Source: Vulcanimicrobiota bacterium
GTDB taxonomy: Bacteria; Vulcanimicrobiota; Vulcanimicrobiia; Vulcanimicrobiales; Vulcanimicrobiaceae
Reading direction: 5' to 3'
DNA length: 5,972 nt
NCBI GenBank assembly: GCA_027306845.1
Contig: DAHUYY010000121.1
Coordinates: 1-5,972 of the forward strand
Below the pieces are notes generated by a model. It searched no databases. It saw only the letters and a program-made list of their open reading frames with translations, and was not told the origin of the DNA. The position numbers and the translations under genes are program-made. The first letter of the stretch is position 1. Each line of letters starts with the position of its first letter. This document shows, in pieces, positions 1 through 5,049 of this stretch.

Positions 1-140
1 GCGGTTAGGTCGGGGATGGTGGATGTACAGGACAAAAGAAACCTCTATCGACAGCCGTCGGGTATTTTTGCTGAGTTATACGCGATGTAACGTCGCCGCA
101 TGATCTTTCTTAACGCCTTCGCTTCGAACTCGGTTTCGCT

Positions 141-554
141 CTACTTGATGATGACCGCACCCGGTGTGAGCAGAGCCGAGTCGATCGAGGCGGAGTTCGG
201 CGTCACGTGGAGGGTGAGGTGAAGGGTGCCGACGAGCCCGACCGGGGCGAGCTCGATCGTCGCCGGGGCATGAGCCGCCGTGCTCCCCATCGGCAGGAGC
301 AGAGCCAACTGCGCGGTCGCGCTGCGGCTCGCCGTCGAGGTCGTCGCCGCGACGTGGGCAACGCGCGAACTCGTCGCCGGATCGAGCGTCACCGAGGTTA
401 AACAGAGTTCGATGCTGAGCGGCGAGCCCTCGACGGTAAACGCTTCGGTCGTGCAGGCGGCACGCGCGGCCGCAGGGCTCGCGAATGCGAGCGCTACCGC
501 GATGGCCAGGAGGCCGGCAAACCTGCGTCGATGCGCCGAGAGGGAAGATTTCAC
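141..554 (-). CDS. small exported protein of unknown function (137 aa)
   Basis: I do not recognise the family. The N-terminus is a textbook Sec signal peptide: a basic n-region (K2, then R9-R10-R11), a hydrophobic core at about residues 13-26 (AGLLAIAVALAFAS) and an Ala-rich cleavage region near residues 28-33. The mature part is about 104 residues, rich in Ala, Thr, Ser and Leu, with alternating hydrophobic and polar residues that suggest beta strands, and only two cysteines (C34 and C51) that could form a disulfide outside the cytoplasm. C34 lies next to the predicted cleavage site, but the preceding RAA is not a lipobox, so I do not call it a lipoprotein. The start is GTG at 554; no earlier in-frame start exists before a stop at 615-617, and no clear Shine-Dalgarno is seen. 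It is transcribed away from the molybdopterin operon and shares only the short divergent region with it. Confidence 0.72.
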   Translation of the reverse strand: MKSSLSAHRRRFAGLLAIAVALAFASPAAARAACTTEAFTVEGSPLSIELCLTSVTLDPATSSRVAHVAATTSTASRSATAQLALLLPMGSTAAHAPATIELAPVGLVGTLHLTLHVTPNSASIDSALLTPGAVIIK

Positions 555-610
555 GATAGTACGGCAGTTCGACCGCCGATGGTCGCACCCCTCACATTGA
601 CGGGAGCGGT

Positions 611-616
611 TATGCT
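611..616 (+). promoter_or_regulatory. possible -10 box (TATGCT) for a leaderless HAD-operon transcript
   Basis: TATGCT fits the TANNNT -10 pattern and ends eight bases before the GTG start at 625, the spacing typical of leaderless mRNAs. No convincing -35 lies 16-18 bp upstream; TTGACG at 597-602 is only 8 bp away, too close to pair with it. The GTG start has no well-placed Shine-Dalgarno (GGAG at 603-606 is 18 bases away, GAGG at 618-621 only 3), which agrees with leaderless translation. This is inference from spacing only. Confidence 0.3.
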
Positions 617-624
617 ATGAGGCC

Positions 625-1437
625 GTGGTACCTATAGAATTGATCGCGCTCGACCTGGACGGCACCCTCTTGCAAGCCGACGATCGCGTCGCGGAACCCG
701 AACGGAAGGCGATCGAACGAGCGCTTGCTCGCGGCGTGCGCGTCGTCTTCGTGACCGGGCGCGGGGCGGAGTTCCCCTCGCTGCTCGCGCGCGAGCTCGG
801 CCTCGATCTGCCGATTATTTGCTGCCATGGGGCGCTCACCAAGGATTTCCTCAGCGGTCGGACCTTAGGGCACATTCCGGTGCCGCTCGAACAGGCGCGC
901 GACCTCATCGATGTAGCGGTCGAGCGCGATCTCGATCTCGCCATCTATCACGAAGAGCGCTTTCACCGCCTGGCCGGGCGCGAACGCTATATGCCCGATA
1001 TGGTCGCGCCGCACTGGGTCGAGGTGGAGGACTTTCGCTTGCTCCGAGAGGGCGCGCCGACGATGTTACGCTTTCTCGGAAACAGGTCGGTGGAAATCGT
1101 GCGGGCCGAGCTTGCGCGACGGCCGGTTCACGCAAAATTCGAGCGTTGGGGTGATTTCGAAGAGTGCGCGGTCACCGCTCGCGAAGCGACGAAGGAGCGT
1201 GCCTTGGCGCGCCTCTGCGGCGATTTTCAAATTCCGCGCGAACGCGTGCTGGCGATCGGGGACTCGGCAAACGATCTTCCGATGCTGCGCTGGGCGGGCA
1301 TCGGCGTTGCGATGGGGAACGCGGAGCCTGCCGTTCGGGAATCGGTGGGGCGCGTTACGCTCGACGTAGCGCACCACGGCGTGGCGCGTGCGATCGAACG
1401 GTATGCGTTGGCAGCCCAAGGGAGAAGAAGTGCATGA
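625..1437 (+). CDS. Cof-type HAD-superfamily phosphatase (270 aa)
   Basis: This is a cytoplasmic Mg-dependent phosphatase of the haloacid dehalogenase superfamily, Cof/YidA subtype (C2 cap). Motif I is DLDGTLL with the nucleophile D10 and acid/base D12. Motif II is FVTGR (T44). The motif III lysine is probably K190 in ATKERAL, where many relatives have SKG. Motif IV is GDSANDLPML at 212-221 (D213, D217), followed by AMGNA (229-233) and the usual C-terminal GVARAIE helix. The cap domain spans about residues 80-185. Length is normal for the family. Known relatives remove phosphate from sugar phosphates, pyridoxal phosphate or FMN; the substrate here cannot be read from sequence. The start is GTG at 625; both upstream ATGs (612, 616) run into stops. 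It is the first gene of the operon and its stop overlaps the next start as ATGA. Confidence 0.93.
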   Translation: MVPIELIALDLDGTLLQADDRVAEPERKAIERALARGVRVVFVTGRGAEFPSLLARELGLDLPIICCHGALTKDFLSGRTLGHIPVPLEQARDLIDVAVERDLDLAIYHEERFHRLAGRERYMPDMVAPHWVEVEDFRLLREGAPTMLRFLGNRSVEIVRAELARRPVHAKFERWGDFEECAVTAREATKERALARLCGDFQIPRERVLAIGDSANDLPMLRWAGIGVAMGNAEPAVRESVGRVTLDVAHHGVARAIERYALAAQGRRSA

Positions 1438-1691
1438 TGCAGCCGAACGCTCATCCCGAATATGAATCGCGGTTGCGCAAGATTCTTGCCGACGGCGATT
1501 GGGCCGCGCTGCGCGAGTTTGCGCGGAGCGAAAATCAAGTCCCCGACGATATCTACGAACAAGACGAACACTTCTGGATGGTGCTGCTGCATAAAATCAT
1601 CTGCAATCGCATCGATCAACTTCATCTCCACGCCGCTTCACGGGCATGGCTCGATCGGAACGGATACAGCACCGATCTCGGCGGCTTTTAA
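1434..1691 (+). CDS. small unrecognised cytoplasmic protein (85 aa)
   Basis: I do not recognise this protein. It starts at ATG 1434, four bases inside the end of the phosphatase gene (ATGA), behind a good Shine-Dalgarno GGGAG at 1420-1424, so it is very probably translated; ATG 1437 is an alternative start one codon later. It has no signal peptide or membrane segment. Residues 10-33 and 44-73 look helical (for example ESRLRKILADGDWAALREFA), with conserved-looking aromatic residues W23, F47, W48 and W72, and a single Cys57. The sequence is acidic in the middle (DDIYEQDEH, 38-46) and ends in DRNGYSTDLGGF. The size and all-helical look would suit a small adaptor or regulatory protein, but there is no evidence for a function. 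It ends four bases before moaD. Confidence 0.72.
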   Translation: MMQPNAHPEYESRLRKILADGDWAALREFARSENQVPDDIYEQDEHFWMVLLHKIICNRIDQLHLHAASRAWLDRNGYSTDLGGF

Positions 1692-1695
1692 CGCG

Positions 1696-1941
1696 ATGCC
1701 GAAAGTGCGCGTGCTCGCGTTCGCCCGGCTGCGGGAGTTGCTGGGCGAGAGCCGCGAGGTCGCGCTCGCCGAGGGGGCGACCCTGCGCGATCTGTGGAGT
1801 TCGCTTCTCGCTGCCGAACCGCGGTTGCAGGGGCTCGAAAGCGGAATGCGTTTTGCCTGTAACCAGCGGCTCTGCGCTGACGAGAGGACGCTGCACGAGG
1901 GCGATGAGATCGCGTTGCTACCGCCGTTCGGGGGCGGATAG
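1696..1941 (+). CDS. moaD: molybdopterin synthase sulfur-carrier subunit MoaD (81 aa)
   Basis: This is the small ubiquitin-fold sulfur carrier of molybdopterin synthase. Its C-terminal glycine is adenylated by MoeB and converted to a thiocarboxylate, then inserted into the MoaE active site to give sulfur to cPMP. The sequence shows the beta-grasp opening VRVLAFARLRELLG, an ATLRDLW helix start, and the hallmark C-terminus DEIALLPPFGGG, equivalent to the PPVAGG tail of E. coli MoaD, which is also 81 residues long. The protein ends exactly at the Gly-Gly, as activation requires. The start is ATG 1696, four bases after the preceding stop; there is no strong Shine-Dalgarno, so coupling to upstream translation is likely. 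moaE follows after five bases. A role as a Urm1/ThiS-like carrier for another pathway is possible, but the adjoining moaE makes molybdopterin the natural job. Confidence 0.95.
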   Translation: MPKVRVLAFARLRELLGESREVALAEGATLRDLWSSLLAAEPRLQGLESGMRFACNQRLCADERTLHEGDEIALLPPFGGG

Positions 1942-1946
1942 CCTCG

Positions 1947-2378
1947 ATGTTCGAGATCGTCGAAGCGCCGATCGATCCGCAAGCGGTCGAGGCGGCGGTA
2001 CGGGCCCCGGCCTGCGGCGGAATCGTGAGTTTTTCCGGGGTGGTTCGCGAGAGCGCCGACGATGGACGAGCGGTGAGCGGACTTCGCTACGAGGCGCATG
2101 CCGCCATGGCGAGGGCGAGCTTCGCGGAGATCGCCGACGAGATTCGGCGAACGATGCCCGAGGTGCGTCTGGCGATCGTCCACCGCATCGGCGAACTTGC
2201 GGTAGGCGAGATAGCCGTCGTCGTGGTTGCCGCCGCACCGCATCGGGCCGATGCCTTTGCGGCAGCGCGTTACGCGATCGACGAGCTCAAAGAACGGGCG
2301 CCGATCTGGAAAGAGGAGCGTTATCGCGATGGAGCGCGCCTTTGGATCGAGAATCGCTGCGGCGAGATGAAGCCGTGA
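1947..2378 (+). CDS. moaE: molybdopterin synthase catalytic subunit MoaE (143 aa)
   Basis: MoaE is the large subunit of molybdopterin synthase. With thiocarboxylated MoaD it converts cPMP (precursor Z) into the dithiolene molybdopterin in the cytoplasm. Diagnostic segments are FSGVVR (29-34, the Arg matching the conserved anion-binding Arg), LRYEAH (46-51), VHRIGELAVGE (79-88) and HRADAFAAARYAIDELKERAPIWKEE (99-124, given here only as a range match). It carries the HR pair at 99-100 and two lysines, K115 and K122, that correspond to the catalytic Lys119 and Lys126 of E. coli MoaE. Length is normal. The ATG start lies five bases after moaD, and its end overlaps the alpha/beta hydrolase start as GTGA. 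All expected catalytic residues are present, so an active enzyme is likely. Confidence 0.96.
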   Translation: MFEIVEAPIDPQAVEAAVRAPACGGIVSFSGVVRESADDGRAVSGLRYEAHAAMARASFAEIADEIRRTMPEVRLAIVHRIGELAVGEIAVVVVAAAPHRADAFAAARYAIDELKERAPIWKEERYRDGARLWIENRCGEMKP

Positions 2379-3094
2379 GACTCGATTTGCACCACGTCGC
2401 GACCGAAAACGGCTCGATAGCAGCCCTTGCCTACGAGCCGCGCCGAGCGCGCGATCTGGCCATCGTAGCCGGGCACGGGTACTCCAGTAGCAAGCACAAT
2501 CTCGATCCGCTCTGCGCTTTTCTCGCCGCGCATGGGTTTGCGATGTACGCGCTCGATTTTCCCGGGCATAAACTCGGCGCAAGCGGCGGACGACTGCGCG
2601 ATGCCGACGACGCAGTCGCGGCGATGGCGGCCATCGTCGCGCTCGCGCGTTCGCATGGCTTCGCTCGCGTGCTGACACTGGGGCATAGCATGGGGGCGAT
2701 GGCCGCACTCTTTACCGCCGCTGAAGATCGTTCGCTGCTCGGTGCCGTCGCAATCGCGACCGGGTACGGGCGTCCGACGGCGCTCTCGGCGTTACAGCGT
2801 GCCGGCGCGACGGATTTTCGCTCGGGCTACGTCGAGGGTGCAACGCTGCCCGAGCTCGTCGAGGGGATCGATCGCCGCTACGATCGCGCGCTGCCGTTGC
2901 TGCTCGGTCGCCAGGCGCTCTACGTTGCGGCAAGCGGCGACGCGATGGTCTCACCGGCGAGTGTCCGCGATCTTTACGAGCGCGCGCCGCAGGAAAAGCA
3001 CTTCGTTACCATCGAGAGCGACCACACCGAGGCCGGGCCGCGCGCTCGCGCCGAGGTTTTGGCGTGGCTTGACGAACGTTTCCCAAGGTCGTGA
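2375..3094 (+). CDS. alpha/beta hydrolase, S33/lysophospholipase-like (239 aa)
   Basis: This is a compact alpha/beta-hydrolase-fold serine hydrolase. The oxyanion region is AGHGYSSSK (32-40), the strand after it reads YALDFPGHKLGASGG (58-72), and the nucleophile elbow is GHSMG (103-107, Ser105). The likely acid is D189 in ASGDAMVSP and the base is H217 in ESDHTEAG. A short lid of about 60 residues lies between the elbow and the acid. There is no signal peptide, so it acts in the cytoplasm. The substrate is unknown; relatives are esterases, thioesterases, lysophospholipases and serine aminopeptidases. The start is GTG 2375, overlapping the moaE stop (GTGA), and its own stop overlaps the next start the same way, so it is translationally locked between moaE and the moeB fusion. 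The open frame extends far upstream, but that part is only a shadow of moaD and moaE. Confidence 0.9.
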   Translation: MRLDLHHVATENGSIAALAYEPRRARDLAIVAGHGYSSSKHNLDPLCAFLAAHGFAMYALDFPGHKLGASGGRLRDADDAVAAMAAIVALARSHGFARVLTLGHSMGAMAALFTAAEDRSLLGAVAIATGYGRPTALSALQRAGATDFRSGYVEGATLPELVEGIDRRYDRALPLLLGRQALYVAASGDAMVSPASVRDLYERAPQEKHFVTIESDHTEAGPRARAEVLAWLDERFPRS

Positions 3095-4203
3095 ATCTCG
3101 CAGGTTCGCATGCCTTGCGGCGCTACAGCAGGCACCTCCTCATTCCCGAGATCGGCTTGGCCGGGCAAGAACGCCTCGCCGCCGCGCGGGCGTTGGTGAT
3201 CGGCGCCGGTGGGCTCGGGGCGCCGGTGCTTGCCTATCTGGCAGCAGCGGGGGTCGGGAGAATCGGTATTATCGACGATGATGTCGTCGATGAAAGCAAT
3301 CTTCAGCGCCAAATTCTTTTCGAGCAAACCGATATCGGGCGGCCGAAAGCCGAGGTCGCCGCGCAGCGTCTGCACGCGCTCAATCCGCAGATCGCCATCG
3401 ACGCGTTGCAGCGACGTTTCGATGCGAGTAATGCGCGCGAATTGGTGCGCCTCTACGATGTCGTCATCGACTGCAGCGATCGATTCACCACGCGCTATTG
3501 CACGAGCGACGCCTGCTCGTTGGAGGGAAAGATCGAGATCTTTGCGGCGATTTTTCGGTTCGACGGACAGGTGACGCGTTTCGATCCCGAGGGGCCGTGC
3601 TATCGCTGCCTCTTTCCCCACGCACCCGAGCCCGGGAGCGTTCCCACGTGCGCGGAGGGAGGCGTATTGGGGGTCTTGCCGGGCATCGTCGGCGCGTGGC
3701 AGGCGAGCGAAGCGCTCAAGGCCCTGCTGCAGATCGGCGAACCGCTGCGAGGGCGTTTGATGCTGGTCGATGCGCTCGCCGCTCGCACCCGCGAAGTGCG
3801 CTTCGAACGCGATCCGGAATGCATCCGTTGCGGCGAAAACCCAACGCTCTTCGAGCCGGTCGATCGCCCAGAAGAAGAGAGCGTCGCGCTCACCGGTGTC
3901 GCCGAAATCGCTCCCGAGGAGCTCGACGCGGCGTTACGGGAGGCACTACTCCTCGATGTCCGCGAACCGCACGAAGTCGCGCTCGGCCTCCTTCCCGGGG
4001 CATTGCACGTGCCGGCATCGCAATTGGAGGCGCGCATGCACGAACTCGATAGCGCGAAACGCTACGTCGTTGCCTGTCGCGTCGGCGTGCGCTCGCGCTG
4101 GGCGATCGGGCGGCTGCGCGATGCCGGGTTTAAGCGATTGGCGCACCTCGACGGCGGGCTATTGCGTTATGCGGCGCTCGACGCCGGATTCGAGTTTTTC
4201 TAA
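3091..4203 (+). CDS. moeZ: MoeB-rhodanese fusion: MoaD adenylyltransferase/sulfurtransferase (370 aa)
   Basis: This enzyme should activate the MoaD C-terminus with ATP and then deliver sulfur to it, as in MoeZ/MoeBR and eukaryotic MOCS3/Uba4. Residues 1-250 form the E1-like ThiF/MoeB domain: RYSRHLLIPEIG (11-22), nucleotide loop GAGGLG (39-44 region), D62 and NLQRQILF with R73, K86 in GRPKAEV, D130 in DCSD, Cys187 in PTCAEGGVLG, and two zinc CxxC pairs (C170/C173 and C244/C247). The key residues fall at the same numbers as in E. coli MoeB. After a short linker, residues about 268-370 form a rhodanese domain with LLLDVREPHE (286-295) and the active loop CRVGVRS (C329). It is slightly short for the family: the C-terminus ends soon after DGGLLRYA, without the usual Trp after the GG. 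The start is GTG 3091, overlapping the hydrolase stop. The gene symbol follows the fused architecture. Confidence 0.94.
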   Translation: MNLAGSHALRRYSRHLLIPEIGLAGQERLAAARALVIGAGGLGAPVLAYLAAAGVGRIGIIDDDVVDESNLQRQILFEQTDIGRPKAEVAAQRLHALNPQIAIDALQRRFDASNARELVRLYDVVIDCSDRFTTRYCTSDACSLEGKIEIFAAIFRFDGQVTRFDPEGPCYRCLFPHAPEPGSVPTCAEGGVLGVLPGIVGAWQASEALKALLQIGEPLRGRLMLVDALAARTREVRFERDPECIRCGENPTLFEPVDRPEEESVALTGVAEIAPEELDAALREALLLDVREPHEVALGLLPGALHVPASQLEARMHELDSAKRYVVACRVGVRSRWAIGRLRDAGFKRLAHLDGGLLRYAALDAGFEFF

Positions 4204-5049
4204 ATGCAACGTCGGCTCTTCGGAAAGACGGGGCTCGCACTTCCCATAATCGGGCAAGGCACCTGGAATATTCCCGAGAGCAAAAAGGGGCGAAGCGAGG
4301 CAATCGCCGCACTGCGGCGCGGCGTCGAACTGGGCATGACGCATATCGACACCGCGGAGATGTATGGTGCGGGCGAGGTCGAGCGCATCGTCGGCGAGGC
4401 GATCGCGCCGCTCGAGCGTGAGTCGCTCTTTCTTGCGAGCAAGGTGCTGCCGAGTAACGCAAGTTATGAAGGCACGCTCGCGGCGGCGAAACGGAGCCTC
4501 CAACGGCTTGGAACGCCCTACCTCGACGGCTATCTGTTGCATTGGTGCGGCGAGTATCCATTGGAAGAGACGATGCGTGCGATGCGCACGCTCATCGAGG
4601 GCGGCAGCATTCGTTTTGCCGGCGTCAGCAACTGCGACGTCGAGGAGCTTGAGATCGCCCGCCGCTGCCTCGCGCCCTATCCGGTGCTCTGCGATCAGGT
4701 GCTCTACCACCTCTGCGAACGCACGGCGGAGCACCGGCTCTTTCCGTATGCTCGCTCGCACGATATTCCGATCGTCGGATATACGCCGTTTGGAAGAAAA
4801 AAAATTGCGTCTTTGCTCGCCGACAGAACGTTGCGCGAGATCGCAGCGACGCATGCAACGAGCATTCGTACGATCGTTCTAGCCTTCCTAACGCGCGATC
4901 CGATGCTCTTCGCGATTCCCAAAGCTTCCTCCATAGCCCACGTCGAAGAGAATGCGCTCGCCGGCGATATCGTGCTGCGAAGCGATGAAATCGCGGCGAT
5001 CGACCGCGCGTTTCCGAAGGGCCCGCTCGGCGATCTTGCTTCGCTCTGA
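4204..5049 (+). CDS. aldo/keto reductase (281 aa)
   Basis: This is a cytoplasmic NADPH-dependent oxidoreductase of the aldo/keto reductase TIM-barrel family. The catalytic tetrad is complete: D49 in HIDTAEMYG, Y54, K80 in LASKV and H113 in YLLHW. Further family marks are the N-terminal GQGTWNIP, IRFAGVSNCD (136-145), CDQVLYHL (163-170), VGYTPFGR (191-198) and the cofactor 2'-phosphate loop AIPKASSIAHVEEN (237-250). Length is typical for a single-domain AKR. The substrate is unknown; relatives reduce sugar aldehydes, diketogluconate and methylglyoxal-like carbonyls. The ATG follows directly on the TAA of the moeB fusion with no gap and no Shine-Dalgarno, so translation is probably coupled. An eight-A run at 4797-4804 encodes R198-K199-K200 and is unusual in this GC-rich gene. 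Confidence 0.93.
   Translation: MQRRLFGKTGLALPIIGQGTWNIPESKKGRSEAIAALRRGVELGMTHIDTAEMYGAGEVERIVGEAIAPLERESLFLASKVLPSNASYEGTLAAAKRSLQRLGTPYLDGYLLHWCGEYPLEETMRAMRTLIEGGSIRFAGVSNCDVEELEIARRCLAPYPVLCDQVLYHLCERTAEHRLFPYARSHDIPIVGYTPFGRKKIASLLADRTLREIAATHATSIRTIVLAFLTRDPMLFAIPKASSIAHVEENALAGDIVLRSDEIAAIDRAFPKGPLGDLASL

Noticed and set aside
1..90. Open + strand frame ending in TAA at 88-90
   Set aside because: It could be the tail of a gene to the left, but 29 codons with rare AGG/AGA and no motif are not enough to call it.
552..561. TACTAT on the - strand as a -10 box for the exported protein
   Set aside because: It is one base from the GTG start, which would place transcription start inside the coding region, and no -35 is visible.
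597..616. TTGACG plus TATGCT as a standard -35/-10 promoter
   Set aside because: The spacer is 8 bp, far below the 16-18 bp needed.
1646..2374. Upstream extension of the alpha/beta hydrolase frame
   Set aside because: The translated extension is Arg-rich low-complexity sequence overlapping moaD and moaE out of frame; the family homology begins right after GTG 2375.
1638..2708. Long open frame of 356 codons on the - strand
   Set aside because: It lies wholly opposite moaD, moaE and the start of the hydrolase, whose family motifs are clear; its Arg-rich translation is typical of an antisense shadow in high-GC DNA.
2974..3621. 215-codon - strand open frame
   Set aside because: It is the antisense shadow of the moeB domain and shows no family motif.
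4399..4406. Cyanobacterial HIP1 octamer GCGATCGC
   Set aside because: I find only two full octamers (here and near 5516), so the word excess is for CGATCG, not HIP1, and cyanobacterial origin is not supported.
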